A stretch of DNA of 64,000 bases from Sphingobacterium sp. UBA2700 (GCA_002354335.1 DELI01000005.1:95411-159410); one strand, 5' to 3'; shown: positions 6,951 through 17,345, counted from the first letter of the stretch. Notes: generated from the letters alone by a model not told the origin. Program-made: numbers and translations.

Positions 6951-8654
6951 TTAATCAACGTTGTCGTGTAGGAACGAGTTGTTTGGTCTGATTTCAGTCT
7001 CTCCATCGTCGAACGATAAAGTGAAACGAGACACTTGCGACTGCGAAGAATGTGGAACATCTTCTAAAGTCTTCTGCTTTCTTTTGTAAGCAGGCTCATT
7101 CTCTAATTCTTGAAGTCCATTGGAAGACTTTAATTTCATGCTCAACTCTTTCAAACGTAAGATACGCTCTTTCGTTTTCAACAATTGATCTTCGAAATTG
7201 ATCTCTTCTTTCTTTGCTTCTTCCAATTCTACTTCAGCAACAGGAAACTGTTCAAGTGCTTCTGCAGAAATAGGCGCCTCTTCTTCTTGCTCTTCTGCCG
7301 GTTTATAAGCATCAAATACCGTTGGCAATTTGAACTCGAATAATGATGGCGTAGTTTTTAATTCGAAACCGTGTGGATTTGAATCTTCTTCAACTTCTTC
7401 GACCTCTGAAGCATTATCAAACTCTAAGGTATGACGAATGATCTTGTCACTGTTTTCAGCCACAGCAGCTGTACTAGGACTAGTCACCGTTTTATTAGAG
7501 AATAGATCTTGCGGAGGTTGTGCCGAAGGGTTCTCTACCGGTTGAGAAGGCTTTACAAAAGCACTTTGATCAACAGCAGGACGTTCAGCAAATTGATTCT
7601 GAGAAACAGGTTTTACAAAAGCAGAAGTTTGAACTTCTGGTGTTAAAGGAATAGCAATCTTCTCTTTTTCTTTCTCCTTAACGCGCTCTTCTGATGTTTG
7701 GAAACCTGTAGCTATAATCGTAACAGAAAGTTCTTCGTCGTAGTTCTCATCGATACAGTTACCCCAGATTAAGTCAGCGGATAAACCAGCTTTCTCCTGA
7801 ATGTAATCTGTAACAATAGCAACCTCGTCCATAGTTACCTCGCGTTTTCCGGAAGTAATATTTAACAAGATGTAACGAGCACCTTCAATTTCATTATCTT
7901 TTAATAATGGAGATGCTAAAGCACCAGTTACAGCGTCTAATGCACGTTGTTCACCAGTTGCGATGGCATTACCCATGATTGCCACACCACTATCATTCAT
8001 TACTGTGCGCACATCTTTGAAATCGACGTTCACATATCCTGGAATGGTAATGATCTCTGCAATACCTTTTGCAGCTGTAGTTAAAATATCATCTGCTTTC
8101 GCAAATGCAGCTGTCATGGTCAAGTTACCGAAGATCTCACGTAAGCGATCATTCGAGATAACTAAATAAGAGTCCACATATTTACGTAACTCGCCAAGAC
8201 CTTCCTCAGCTTGCATACGACGTCTTTTACCTTCGAACGTAAATGGAGTAGTAATAATAGCAACCGTTAGAATTCCTAATTCTTTCGCAGCCTTCGCTAA
8301 TACCGGACTTGCTCCAGTACCTGTACCACCACCCATACCAGCAGTGATGAAAAGCATCTTTGTATTGGTACCTAACATGCGTTTGATATCCTCAATACTC
8401 TCGATTGCTGAGTTCTCACCAACATCTGGGTCAGCACCTGCCCCCATACCTTCAGTTAAGCTCGCGCCTAATTGAACCTTATTTGGAATCGGGCTTAGCT
8501 CCAATGCTTGCGCATCTGTATTACAAACGATGAAGTCTACACCAGAAATCCCTTGCTTATACATGTGATTTACGGCATTCCCACCGCCACCACCAACACC
8601 AATTACCTTGATAATTGATGAATTCTCCTTTAACATTTCAAATTGTATCGACAT
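6951..8654 (-). CDS. ftsZ: Cell division protein FtsZ
   Basis: The tubulin-like GTPase that polymerises into the Z ring. The 567-residue protein starts MSIQFEMLKENSSIIKVIGV at 8654; an in-frame codon at 8687 would add 11 residues not found in the family. GGGGGNAVNHM (about 21-31), the tubulin signature GGGTGTG (about 108-114) and NDRLREIFG are intact. After the globular part (about 320) comes a linker of roughly 200 residues, rich in E, Q, P and S, much longer than in E. coli. The last residues, IRPNNSFLHDNVD, form the Bacteroidetes-type C-terminal peptide. It is the last gene of the dcw operon, separated from ftsA by a 140-bp gap with a perfect hairpin. Confidence 0.97.
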   Translation of the reverse strand: MSIQFEMLKENSSIIKVIGVGGGGGNAVNHMYKQGISGVDFIVCNTDAQALELSPIPNKVQLGASLTEGMGAGADPDVGENSAIESIEDIKRMLGTNTKMLFITAGMGGGTGTGASPVLAKAAKELGILTVAIITTPFTFEGKRRRMQAEEGLGELRKYVDSYLVISNDRLREIFGNLTMTAAFAKADDILTTAAKGIAEIITIPGYVNVDFKDVRTVMNDSGVAIMGNAIATGEQRALDAVTGALASPLLKDNEIEGARYILLNITSGKREVTMDEVAIVTDYIQEKAGLSADLIWGNCIDENYDEELSVTIIATGFQTSEERVKEKEKEKIAIPLTPEVQTSAFVKPVSQNQFAERPAVDQSAFVKPSQPVENPSAQPPQDLFSNKTVTSPSTAAVAENSDKIIRHTLEFDNASEVEEVEEDSNPHGFELKTTPSLFEFKLPTVFDAYKPAEEQEEEAPISAEALEQFPVAEVELEEAKKEEINFEDQLLKTKERILRLKELSMKLKSSNGLQELENEPAYKRKQKTLEDVPHSSQSQVSRFTLSFDDGETEIRPNNSFLHDNVD

Positions 8655-8748
8655 ATATGTTATCCTATTTAATTCTTCCTCAAGCAATTACGTTATCGCA
8701 ATTTGACTCAACAATTCTAATGTAATATTACCAAAATCTTAACAACAG

Positions 8749-8776
8749 TTTTCCACATTTGTTAAAATGTGGAAAA
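8749..8776. repeat. Perfect 12-bp hairpin between ftsA and ftsZ
   Basis: TTTTCCACATTT (8749-8760) and AAATGTGGAAAA (8765-8776) are exact inverted copies around a 4-nt loop. A third, shorter copy ATGTGGAAAAT follows at 8785-8795. On the minus (coding) strand the hairpin is not followed by a T run, so it looks more like an intercistronic RNA-processing or pausing element than a full terminator. Confidence 0.75.
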
Positions 8777-8794
8777 ATTGAACGATGTGGAAAA

Positions 8795-10177
8795 TTATTT
8801 CTTTCCGATGAATGTATCATCGTCGATATCGGCGCCATCCTTGATCCAATCGCCTAAGAATCGCGTCAACCAACCTTCCTTTTTTGATTGTCCCTCCGCT
8901 ATTTCTTTAACGCCTTCTTTCGCTTTTTCTTTTGTTTGAGGAGCTTTTTTAATTACTTTTTCTTCGTTGCGCATCTCCTCCTCTTCAATCGACTGAATAC
9001 CTTTAATCAACAGTCCGATACCCGTTGCATACAATGGGCTCTTCAACTCGTCAAAGGCTTGTTTATTCAACATCTCTGTCTTTGCTAAATACTCATTCGG
9101 ATATCCGATACGGCAATCGATTCCCGTGATATATTCAACTAATTGAACTAAGTGTTTCAATTGCGCACCACCACCTGTAATAACAATACCTGCAATCAAT
9201 TTATCTTCATAACCTGAAGATTTAATCTCGTAGTAAACATGCTCGATGATCTCTTCCATTCTAGCTTGGATGATATAAGCTAGATTCTTTACAGAGATTT
9301 CTTTTGCTTCACGACCGCGGATACCAGGTACACAGATCACCTCGTTATCTTTGTTTTCGTCAGCTAATGCAGAACCGTAACGTACTTTCAATTGCTCGGC
9401 TTGATTGCGTAATACAGAACATCCCTGACGGATATCTTCTGTAACGATATTACCACCCAATGGAATTACCGCTGTATGACGGATAATACCCTCGTGGAAG
9501 ATCGCTACGTCCGTTGTACCACCCCCGATATCAACTAACACCACACCTGCCGTTTTTTCCTCCTCATCCAACACAGCTTCGGATGATGCAAGAGGTTCTA
9601 AGATCAATTCAGAAACTTCCAGATCTGAATTGTCTACACAACGCTTAATGTTTTTGATGTCAGTAACACGACCGGAGATAATATGGAAATTTGCTTCCAC
9701 ACGACGACCAGCCATACCGATAGGTTCTTTGATACCAGGTTCGTTGTCAATAGTAAACTCTTGAGGCAACACATGGATAATCTCCTCTCCCGGAGGCAAA
9801 ACCAACTTATACATGTCCGAGATCAAACGCTCAATATCTAAACGTCCGATTTCATCATCATCGTTCTTGGTTAAGATACCACGGTGTTGAATACTTTTAA
9901 TGTGCTGACCCGCAATACCCACGTTGACAACCTTAATGTCTACGTTTGATTGCCCCTCCGCTACGGCAACGGCCTCACGAATACTTGTAACCGTTTTCTG
10001 GATATTTGCTACTACCCCACGGTTAACACCTGCGGATTCAGCCTTGCCGACACCTAAAAGCTCCACCTTATTGACCCCACTACGACGACCAACGGTTACA
10101 CAAATCTTTGTTGTTCCGATGTCCAATCCAACAATAATTGGATTCTCTTTTTCATTTTCTACAATTCTAGGTTTCAT
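8795..10177 (-). CDS. ftsA: Cell division protein FtsA
   Basis: The actin-like ATPase that tethers FtsZ filaments to the membrane and recruits later division proteins. The 460-residue sequence has the ASKHA phosphate-1 motif IVGLDIGTTKICVTVG near the start, phosphate-2 VVLVDIGGGTTDVAI (about 215-230) and the adenosine motif GIVITGGGAQLKHL. The FtsA-specific 1C/SHS2 segment lies between them. After about 395 there is a Glu/Lys-rich stretch, then GWLTRFLGDWIKDG, a plausible C-terminal amphipathic membrane helix. About 25 residues beyond the usual end of the family complete the chain. Gene order ftsQ-ftsA-ftsZ is conserved. Confidence 0.97.
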   Translation of the reverse strand: MKPRIVENEKENPIIVGLDIGTTKICVTVGRRSGVNKVELLGVGKAESAGVNRGVVANIQKTVTSIREAVAVAEGQSNVDIKVVNVGIAGQHIKSIQHRGILTKNDDDEIGRLDIERLISDMYKLVLPPGEEIIHVLPQEFTIDNEPGIKEPIGMAGRRVEANFHIISGRVTDIKNIKRCVDNSDLEVSELILEPLASSEAVLDEEEKTAGVVLVDIGGGTTDVAIFHEGIIRHTAVIPLGGNIVTEDIRQGCSVLRNQAEQLKVRYGSALADENKDNEVICVPGIRGREAKEISVKNLAYIIQARMEEIIEHVYYEIKSSGYEDKLIAGIVITGGGAQLKHLVQLVEYITGIDCRIGYPNEYLAKTEMLNKQAFDELKSPLYATGIGLLIKGIQSIEEEEMRNEEKVIKKAPQTKEKAKEGVKEIAEGQSKKEGWLTRFLGDWIKDGADIDDDTFIGKK

Positions 10178-10216
10178 ATGCTGTGTTTGATGCTGTATGT
10201 TATTAATTCTTTCTGT

Positions 10217-11044
10217 TTACTTCTTATTCATTTTCATCTGCAAGCTATCGATGAACCAATCACCATTGCGCTCGCAAATAATTTGGCCGCCATATTTCAC
10301 ATTCACTTTGCTATAGGCGCCAGTCCCCACTCTTGGCATGATATGCTTATAGAAGGTCGTCAATCGATTCAATTTATAATCCAATGAATCCGCGCTTCCT
10401 ATAATTAAGGCCTGCTCACCAACACGAGGAACAATCTCGATATCGCGATCGCTGTTGACAAAGAGCTGTACGATTTGGTTGCTCCATAGTTCGTCATGCT
10501 TAGTATGCTCAACAACATTTACTAGATCTTTGACTAGCGAAGATTGTACAGGCTCCAAAGCTTTCTTATAACCTTCTTTGATATTTCCGTTCGCAACCAT
10601 CACATGCGGAACATATTTCAAGGTCACCGGGATCTTTTGGTTCTTGGAGTCTACATAATACTCCTGCCCCATCTGATTGATGACACGAAGAACAACTTCG
10701 CGCTGCATAACCTGCACCTGCATCGTTCCATCCATGTCCATATGCACATCCGCTTCCGATACGTAGGGCGATTTCTTCAACTCATTCTCGATCTTTTGCA
10801 ATGGAATTTCATTCAGATTCCTACCCACAACACGCCCAAACTTATCCTGAATCATCGAGGAAATATCCTGCTGATCGATGAACGTCTCTTTACCTTCTAC
10901 TAAAACCTTCAGTGATGTACATACCTGCACCTGATCTTTCTTCGATACCAGGCTCATCAACATACCGACTCCAACCAAGGATGCAATTCCTAGGAAAAAG
11001 TAGCCTACTTGGCGCCATTGTATGTTTCTAATTTTATTAAGCAT
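10217..11044 (-). CDS. ftsQ: Cell division protein FtsQ
   Basis: A 275-residue bitopic membrane protein with one helix near the N-terminus (about 13-30, VGYFFLGIASLVGVGMLMSLV). A POTRA-like extracytoplasmic domain follows (about 45-115, including LVEGKETFIDQQDISSMI and NEIPLQKIENELKKSPYV). FtsQ links early and late division proteins. Sequence similarity to proteobacterial FtsQ is weak, so position between murC and ftsA is part of the evidence. Its ATG overlaps the murC stop by 8 bp, suggesting translational coupling. Confidence 0.92.
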   Translation of the reverse strand: MLNKIRNIQWRQVGYFFLGIASLVGVGMLMSLVSKKDQVQVCTSLKVLVEGKETFIDQQDISSMIQDKFGRVVGRNLNEIPLQKIENELKKSPYVSEADVHMDMDGTMQVQVMQREVVLRVINQMGQEYYVDSKNQKIPVTLKYVPHVMVANGNIKEGYKKALEPVQSSLVKDLVNVVEHTKHDELWSNQIVQLFVNSDRDIEIVPRVGEQALIIGSADSLDYKLNRLTTFYKHIMPRVGTGAYSKVNVKYGGQIICERNGDWFIDSLQMKMNKK

Positions 11045-12392
11045 TTGTCAACACTTCTTTAATCGGTTTAACCAACTTATCAATATCTCCTGCTCCCACA
11101 GTTACAACCAACTCCGGACTTTCGGCTTTTACAATCGCTAATACCTCTTCCGGACTTACTAAACGCTTGTTTTCTAAGCGAATCTTTTCCAATAACCATT
11201 GCGAATCCACTCCCGGAATCGGCAATTCACGTGCTGGATAGATCTCCATCAACAACAGCTCATCTGCTAAAGCTAAAACCTCAGCGAAGCCATCGACGAA
11301 GTCACGCGTACGAGTGAATAGGTGCGGCTGAAAAACAACCGTTAATTTCTTGTTCGGATAAAGCTTCTTCATCGATGTCAAAAAAGCGCGCAACTCCTCT
11401 GGATGATGCGCATAGTCATCGATGTAAATATGCTCTGGCGATTTAAAAATATATTCAAAACGACGCTTAACGCCTGCGAATGTCGACAATGCATGAACGA
11501 TCTTCGGAGCAGCAATTCCTAATAGCTTTGCAACAGTAATCGCAGCAACCGCATTCTCTACATTATGCAATCCCGGAATACCCAAGTGAATATCCTTGAT
11601 CGTCAAATCTTCCGAGTGATAATCAAAATAGAACTCGCCATCTTTAACAACAACGTTCTCCGCGTATGCATCGCAAACCTCTTCACGAGCATAGTTGATA
11701 TCTGCCGCAAATGGCAATCCTTTTCTTACGATCTTTTGGCCATCCTCTACCACGCGATCCAAAAACATCTGGAAAGACTCCTGAAGCTTGCTCGCCTCGC
11801 CGTAGATATCCAAGTGATCAGCATCCGCAGATGTCACGATCGCGATATTGGGATGCAGCGTCAAAAATGAACGATCATATTCATCCGCTTCAACAACCAC
11901 GACGTTATTATCGCCGAACAAAACGTTATTCTGGTAGTTCGTGCTAATTCCGCCTAAGAAAGCAGAACAGTCATAACCACTATCTTTCAATATATGAGCA
12001 ACCATGGTTGACGTTGTTGTCTTGCCATGCGTTCCTGCAATAGCAATCGTAAAACGACTTGCTGAAATAAAACCTAAAACCTGAGAGCGTTTATACAGCT
12101 CATGACCTGCTTTAATGAAATGTGACTTCAAAGCTAAATCTGCAGGAATAGCTGGTGTAAAGATGATCAAGGTATCTTCACCTGCCGAGTCAAACGATGC
12201 TGGCACTGCCGCCACATCATCCGTATAAATAATCGGCATCCCCTCTTCCTCTAATGTTCTGGTCAACTCTGTCGACGTACGATCATAGCCGGCAACCTCA
12301 CAACCTAAGCGACTAAAATAACGAGCAAGACCGCTCATACCGATACCACCGATACCCAATAAATAAACTCGTTTAATCTTGTCGATATTCAT
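11037..12392 (-). CDS. murC: UDP-N-acetylmuramate--L-alanine ligase
   Basis: MurC adds the first amino acid, L-Ala, to UDP-MurNAc in the cytoplasmic stage of peptidoglycan synthesis. The 451-residue protein has the N-terminal nucleotide-binding signature VYLLGIGGIGMSGLARY, the Mur ligase P-loop AGTHGKTTTSTM (about 118-129), VVEADEYDRSF, and the C-terminal IDDYAHHPEELRAFL. All are MurC-type. It is tightly packed between murG (2 bp) and ftsQ (8-bp overlap). Confidence 0.98.
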   Translation of the reverse strand: MNIDKIKRVYLLGIGGIGMSGLARYFSRLGCEVAGYDRTSTELTRTLEEEGMPIIYTDDVAAVPASFDSAGEDTLIIFTPAIPADLALKSHFIKAGHELYKRSQVLGFISASRFTIAIAGTHGKTTTSTMVAHILKDSGYDCSAFLGGISTNYQNNVLFGDNNVVVVEADEYDRSFLTLHPNIAIVTSADADHLDIYGEASKLQESFQMFLDRVVEDGQKIVRKGLPFAADINYAREEVCDAYAENVVVKDGEFYFDYHSEDLTIKDIHLGIPGLHNVENAVAAITVAKLLGIAAPKIVHALSTFAGVKRRFEYIFKSPEHIYIDDYAHHPEELRAFLTSMKKLYPNKKLTVVFQPHLFTRTRDFVDGFAEVLALADELLLMEIYPARELPIPGVDSQWLLEKIRLENKRLVSPEEVLAIVKAESPELVVTVGAGDIDKLVKPIKEVLTNA

Positions 12393-12394
12393 CT

Positions 12395-13495
12395 TTACTT
12401 TCTTATTAAATTCAATACTTCTTGTGCAATCACCACATCAGCATCTGCTAATGCCAGTTTATTGATCGCATCGCCTAAGGCCTGCATCTTCGGTTCATCA
12501 TTCAGCAAGCTTAATAGCGTGCTGACCAAAACCTCACGTGCCTCATTGTCTTTCACCATGATAGCCGCGTCTTTGCTGACTAATGCCATCGCATTTTTCG
12601 TCTGATGATCATCCGAAACATTCGGTGAAGGAACCAATACTACTGGCTTTCCAACCACACATAATTCCGAAATAGTACCTGCACCCGCACGTCCCACGAT
12701 CACATCTGCCGCCGCATACGCATAGTCCATACGGTCTACGAAGGCCATCAATTTGATCTCTTCCGGAAGCGAGTCGCCTAGCTCCTCTTTTAGTTTCTCA
12801 TAGTAGTATCCACCACATTGCCAGATCACCTGAACGCCTGCCGCAACAAATTGCGGAATACCCGCTTTGATACAATCGTTCAATGTCAAGGCGCCCAAGC
12901 TACCACCCGTAACCAAAATGGTCTTCTTATTCATATCCAATGCAAATGCATTGATTGCTTCCTCGCGCTTATTCTCAATCGCCACGGAAGACTTACGAAT
13001 AGGATTACCAGTCAACAGAATGCGCTCGGCTGGAAAAAAACGATCCATACCCTCATAAGCAACACAGATCTTCTTTGCTTTTGCGCCCAACTTCTTGTTG
13101 GTCACTCCGGCATAAGAGTTCTGCTCCTGGATAATCGTCGGTAAACCCATCATATTGGCCATCATTAATAATGGACCCGATGCATAGCCGCCAACACCAA
13201 TTGCCACTTCGGCGTTAAACTGTTTAAGAACGCTGCGCGCTTTCAAAAGACTCTTTAGCATTTTGAATGGAAGCGCTAAGTTTTTCAATAGGGATTGTCT
13301 GTTAATACCTACGATATCTAAACCTACAATCTCATATCCTGCTGCTGGCACACGCTCCATCTCCATCTTGCCCTCTGCACCAACAAATAAAATCTCCGTG
13401 TCGGGCGCCAATTGCTTCAAAGCATTCGCAATCGCAATCGCCGGGAAAATATGTCCTCCCGTGCCGCCTCCACTTATGATTACTTTATGCGCCAT
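12395..13495 (-). CDS. murG: UDP-GlcNAc--MurNAc-pentapeptide lipid I transferase (MurG)
   Basis: MurG is the peripheral membrane glycosyltransferase (GT28) that converts lipid I to lipid II. The 366-residue protein opens with the glycine-rich loop IISGGGTGGHIFPAIAIA. The second Rossmann domain contains VTGGSLGALTLND and the UDP-GlcNAc binding region GRAGAGTISELCVVGKPVVLVPSP. Length and motifs are normal. It sits 4 bp after ftsW and 2 bp before murC. Confidence 0.98.
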   Translation of the reverse strand: MAHKVIISGGGTGGHIFPAIAIANALKQLAPDTEILFVGAEGKMEMERVPAAGYEIVGLDIVGINRQSLLKNLALPFKMLKSLLKARSVLKQFNAEVAIGVGGYASGPLLMMANMMGLPTIIQEQNSYAGVTNKKLGAKAKKICVAYEGMDRFFPAERILLTGNPIRKSSVAIENKREEAINAFALDMNKKTILVTGGSLGALTLNDCIKAGIPQFVAAGVQVIWQCGGYYYEKLKEELGDSLPEEIKLMAFVDRMDYAYAAADVIVGRAGAGTISELCVVGKPVVLVPSPNVSDDHQTKNAMALVSKDAAIMVKDNEAREVLVSTLLSLLNDEPKMQALGDAINKLALADADVVIAQEVLNLIRK

Positions 13496-13499
13496 ATAT

Positions 13500-14699
13500 T
13501 TATATAGTACCCACTACCACCTTACGAGCAGCTGGCTTTTTAACTACGTCTAATTCTTCTTTATGCTTCAACTCTTCAATGTTACGGCTCACACTTAGGA
13601 TAATCCCTAAGGCCACACTCGTAAACAAAATCGACGTTCCTCCCATACTGACCAAGGGTAATGGAACACCCGTTACCGGGCCAAGCCCTACGGCAACAGC
13701 CATATTGGCCAACGCCTGTATCGTCAAACTGAAGCCCAAGCCTGCCGCCAAAAAGGCCCCGAAGGCTCGCGGACTTAAAGTCACGATTCGGATGCACCGA
13801 TACATCAAGGCAATATATAGGAACAGCAATACTGCACCTCCTATCGTGCCATACTCTTCAATAATAATCGCGAAGATGAAATCCGAATATGGGTGAGGCA
13901 ATACGTTACGTTGAACTGAATTACCGATACCTTTTCCGAACATCTCCCCTGTTGCAATTGCAATCTTCGCGTTGTTCGCCTGGAAGTTTTTATCCTCCTG
14001 GAATGAACCTTTCGAATCATGAACCTCCTCGGTTTGGAAGAATCCCTGAATACGACTAATATATGTACCGCGACGTGGTCCTAATAGCATAACCAGTGTC
14101 AACAACACCGCTCCGCCCAAACATACCACTGCAATCTGCTTAAAGTCGATACGCCCAATCATCAGCAATAGAACACTTACACCAAACAGCATCAATGCGG
14201 TCGATAAGTTTGCCAATGCAATCAATACGAATACCGCACAAACGGCCCCCATGATAGGGATGAACGACTTTTTAACGTCTTTAATTTCTTCCTGCTTTCT
14301 CGACAGCATACGCGCCAAGAACGTAATCAAGGCTAGCTTTGCTAAATCCGACGTTTGAAAAGTCTGATTGATGATCGGAATAGTCAACCAACGACTCGCC
14401 TCATTCACCTTGCTACCAAACATCAACGTGTAAAGCAACAATGGAATCGTGATTAACATCAACAGTTTTGAAATACCAGCATAGTAGCGGTAATCCAACT
14501 TATGAGATAAGTACATTAATCCTAAGCCCGCAACAACGATAAAAAGGTGCTTGAACAGATACATCTCAGTACCTTTGCTTTCTTTATAAGCCAAAGTACC
14601 TACAGAACTGTAAACTGCTAATAGTGACCAAATGGATAACAAGATCACAATGATCCAGATCCACTTATCGCCTTTTAGTTTAGAAAAAATGTATTCCAT
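13500..14699 (-). CDS. ftsW: Septal peptidoglycan glycosyltransferase FtsW
   Basis: A 399-residue SEDS-family membrane protein, which polymerises lipid II at the septum together with the class B PBP FtsI. About ten hydrophobic segments are visible from residue 13 on. The family segment GIGNSVQRNVLPHPYSDFIFAIIIEE is present, split here by the usual loop, as is PLVSMGGTSILFTSVALGIILSVSRN near the C-terminus. Presence of ftsI and ftsL in the same operon fits the FtsW assignment rather than RodA. Confidence 0.96.
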   Translation of the reverse strand: MEYIFSKLKGDKWIWIIVILLSIWSLLAVYSSVGTLAYKESKGTEMYLFKHLFIVVAGLGLMYLSHKLDYRYYAGISKLLMLITIPLLLYTLMFGSKVNEASRWLTIPIINQTFQTSDLAKLALITFLARMLSRKQEEIKDVKKSFIPIMGAVCAVFVLIALANLSTALMLFGVSVLLLMIGRIDFKQIAVVCLGGAVLLTLVMLLGPRRGTYISRIQGFFQTEEVHDSKGSFQEDKNFQANNAKIAIATGEMFGKGIGNSVQRNVLPHPYSDFIFAIIIEEYGTIGGAVLLFLYIALMYRCIRIVTLSPRAFGAFLAAGLGFSLTIQALANMAVAVGLGPVTGVPLPLVSMGGTSILFTSVALGIILSVSRNIEELKHKEELDVVKKPAARKVVVGTI

Positions 14700-14716
14700 A
14701 GATCCCCCTTCTATTT

Positions 14717-16090
14717 TTATAAAGCCATTACAGCTTCCTTAAATTTATCACCACGTTCTTCGTAGTTCTTGAACCAATCAAAGCTTGCACAAGCAGGTGA
14801 CAACAAGACTGTATCTCCTTTTTTCGCAAGATGAGAAGCAATCTGAACCGCATCAGACATCGACGCTGAATTAACGATTACATCCGTATCATCCTCAAAA
14901 GCCTCATGAATGCGACCTGTGTCTTTACCAATACAGATAATCGCTTTTACCTTTGACTTTACTAAATCGCGCAACATATCGTAATCATTGCCTTTATCCA
15001 CACCACCCATAATCAATACGATGTCTGTAGAGAAACTCTCCAAGGCATACCATACCGAGTTTACGTTTGTTGCCTTTGAATCATTGATATAATTCACGCC
15101 ACCAACGCTTGCCACATGCTCTAGTCTGTGTTCAATATTTACAAAGGATCCCATACTCTCCTTCATCGACTGATTGCGCAATTCTTGAACTTTTGCAATC
15201 AACCCCGCCGCACTGTTATTGTAAACATTGTGCTTGCCCTGTAACGATAATTCTTCAATATTCATGGTAAAAACTTCTCTATTAGGTACTAAAATGTTCA
15301 AATTGTTCTCCGCATCAACAAAAGCCCCCTGAGTCAATGCTTGATCCTGTGTAAATGGCAAATGAATAGCCTTTGTAGGATGCTTATCCAATGCCGCTAC
15401 TGTTTCCGGATCATCTAAACAGTAAATGAAGTAATCCGTCTCGCGTTGGTTCTGCAGCATTCTAAATTTCGAAGCCACATAATTCTCCATCTTATAGTCG
15501 TAGCGATCTAAATGATCGGGCGTAATATTTAAGATGACAGCGACATCTGCACGGAAATGATACATATCATCCAACATAAAGCTGGAAATCTCCAATACGT
15601 AAAAGGCATGCGGATCGCGAGCTACTTGTAGAGCGAAACTGTTACCGATATTCCCTGCCAAGCCAACATCCAATCCTGCATTTTTCAACAGCGTATAAGC
15701 TAGCATGGTGGTTGTCGTCTTGCCGTTAGAACCCGTAATGCAATATAATTTTGCATCGGTGTATTGCGCAGCAAACTCAATCTCCGAGATCAATGGCTTA
15801 TTTAAAGAACGTAACTGTTTGATCAATGCAGCCTTCTCCGGAATACCCGGGCTCTTCACTAGCAAATCAGCATTCAATATCAGTTCCTCACTGTGCTTAC
15901 CCTCTTCAAAAGAGATCTGCTCCTTTTCCAAGATCTGCTTGTAAGAATCAGCGATCTGCCCCATATCGGAAACAAATACATCAAAGCCCTTATCCTTACC
16001 TAAAATTGCAGCCCCTACGCCACTCTCGCCCGCACCTAGGATTACTAGGCGGCCAGATTGTGGATAATAGGTATGTGCTATATTTGACAT
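14717..16090 (-). CDS. murD: UDP-N-acetylmuramoylalanine--D-glutamate ligase
   Basis: MurD adds D-Glu to UDP-MurNAc-L-Ala. The 457-residue protein has RLVILGAGESGVGAAIL at the N-terminus, the P-loop ITGSNGKTTTTMLAY (about 118-132), NITPDHLDRY and the C-terminal NDSKATNVNSVWYALES, all MurD-type. It ends LLSPACASFDWFKNYEERGDKF, the conserved C-terminal signature of this enzyme. Confidence 0.98.
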   Translation of the reverse strand: MSNIAHTYYPQSGRLVILGAGESGVGAAILGKDKGFDVFVSDMGQIADSYKQILEKEQISFEEGKHSEELILNADLLVKSPGIPEKAALIKQLRSLNKPLISEIEFAAQYTDAKLYCITGSNGKTTTTMLAYTLLKNAGLDVGLAGNIGNSFALQVARDPHAFYVLEISSFMLDDMYHFRADVAVILNITPDHLDRYDYKMENYVASKFRMLQNQRETDYFIYCLDDPETVAALDKHPTKAIHLPFTQDQALTQGAFVDAENNLNILVPNREVFTMNIEELSLQGKHNVYNNSAAGLIAKVQELRNQSMKESMGSFVNIEHRLEHVASVGGVNYINDSKATNVNSVWYALESFSTDIVLIMGGVDKGNDYDMLRDLVKSKVKAIICIGKDTGRIHEAFEDDTDVIVNSASMSDAVQIASHLAKKGDTVLLSPACASFDWFKNYEERGDKFKEAVMAL

Positions 16091-16100
16091 CTTTTTATTT

Positions 16101-17345
16101 TTATCTAACTTTCAACGTAACTATGGTCAAAATCGCCAGGATAATCGACAGGATAACAAACCGCGTCACGATCTTCGATTCATGATATCCTTTCTTTTGG
16201 TAGTGGTGATGCAATGGCGACATCAAAAAGATACGTCTGCCCTCACCGTATTTCTTCTTCGTGAACTTGAAATAAGACACCTGAAGAATCACCGAAAGAT
16301 TCTCGATTAAGAAAACCCCACATAATACCGGAATCAACAGCTCCTTACGGATCAAGATTGCAAAAGCCGCAATAATACCGCCGATAGCCAAACTTCCTGT
16401 ATCGCCCATGAACACCTGCGCAGGATAAGCATTGTACCAAAGGAAGCCGGTACATGCACCGATAAAAGCACCAGCAAAAATTACCAGCTCACTCGAGTTC
16501 GGGATATACATGATATTCAGGTAATCCGAGAAAATGATGTTACCGGATACATAGGCTAAAATTGCCAGGGTAATCCCCATAATTGCCGAGGTTCCCGTCG
16601 CCAGCCCATCTATCCCGTCCGTTATATTGGCACCGTTCGAAACCGCCGTAACAATAAAGACCACGACTACCAAGAAAACCATAAAAGTGACCCAAGGGTT
16701 ATTCACGCCCAAAAAGTCTAAGACTTTCGAATAGTCAAACTCATTATTCTTATAAAAAGGAATATTCGTTTTGGTCGACTTTACATTCTCTGCATATATC
16801 TTTTCGCCTGTTGAGGGGTTGATAACCACTTCAACCGGTTTAGAAGAAGTCGGATTGGTCACTTGCTGACGAACCACGATGTCCGGATGGAAGTACATGG
16901 TAATCGCAATCAAAACTCCTAAACCAATCTGACCGATCACTTTAAAACGGCCCGCTAATCCTTCTTTATTCTTACGGAATACTTTGATGTAATCATCTAA
17001 GAATCCAATGGCACCCATCCATACGGTTGTGATAATCATTAAGATAACATAGATATTATCCAGCTTCGCGAACAATAAGGTTGGGATCAGGATACCTGCG
17101 ATAATGATCAATCCACCCATCGTTGGTGTTCCTTGCTTCTTCTTCTCGCCTTCCAAACCTAAATCGCGAATTGTTTCGCCTACTTGCTTCTGATGAAGCA
17201 AACGAATCAAACGACTACCGAATACCGTCGTAATAATTAACGAAACAATAACTGCCATGGCCGTCCGGAATGAGATATACTGGAACAATCCAGCTCCCGG
17301 AATATGAACATGTTCATTAAGCCAAGTAAATAAATAATATAACAT
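16101..17345 (-). CDS. mraY: Phospho-N-acetylmuramoyl-pentapeptide-transferase (MraY)
   Basis: MraY transfers phospho-MurNAc-pentapeptide to undecaprenyl phosphate, giving lipid I, in the inner membrane. The 414-residue protein has ten or so helices and the catalytic acid motif [13 protein letters not shown] (about 108-120), [12 protein letters not shown] and [17 protein letters not shown]. Compared with the ~360-residue E. coli enzyme it has an extra hydrophilic insertion of roughly 50 residues (about 155-205, containing [15 protein letters not shown]). Such an insertion is usual in Bacteroidetes MraY. Confidence 0.98.
   Translation of the reverse strand: MLYYLFTWLNEHVHIPGAGLFQYISFRTAMAVIVSLIITTVFGSRLIRLLHQKQVGETIRDLGLEGEKKKQGTPTMGGLIIIAGILIPTLLFAKLDNIYVILMIITTVWMGAIGFLDDYIKVFRKNKEGLAGRFKVIGQIGLGVLIAITMYFHPDIVVRQQVTNPTSSKPVEVVINPSTGEKIYAENVKSTKTNIPFYKNNEFDYSKVLDFLGVNNPWVTFMVFLVVVVFIVTAVSNGANITDGIDGLATGTSAIMGITLAILAYVSGNIIFSDYLNIMYIPNSSELVIFAGAFIGACTGFLWYNAYPAQVFMGDTGSLAIGGIIAAFAILIRKELLIPVLCGVFLIENLSVILQVSYFKFTKKKYGEGRRIFLMSPLHHHYQKKGYHESKIVTRFVILSIILAILTIVTLKVR

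Noticed and set aside
8750..8794. A replication origin at the TTTTCCACA copies between ftsA and ftsZ
   Set aside because: Only three near-matches to a DnaA box, no dnaA, no AT-rich unwinding element, and the site lies within a transcribed operon.
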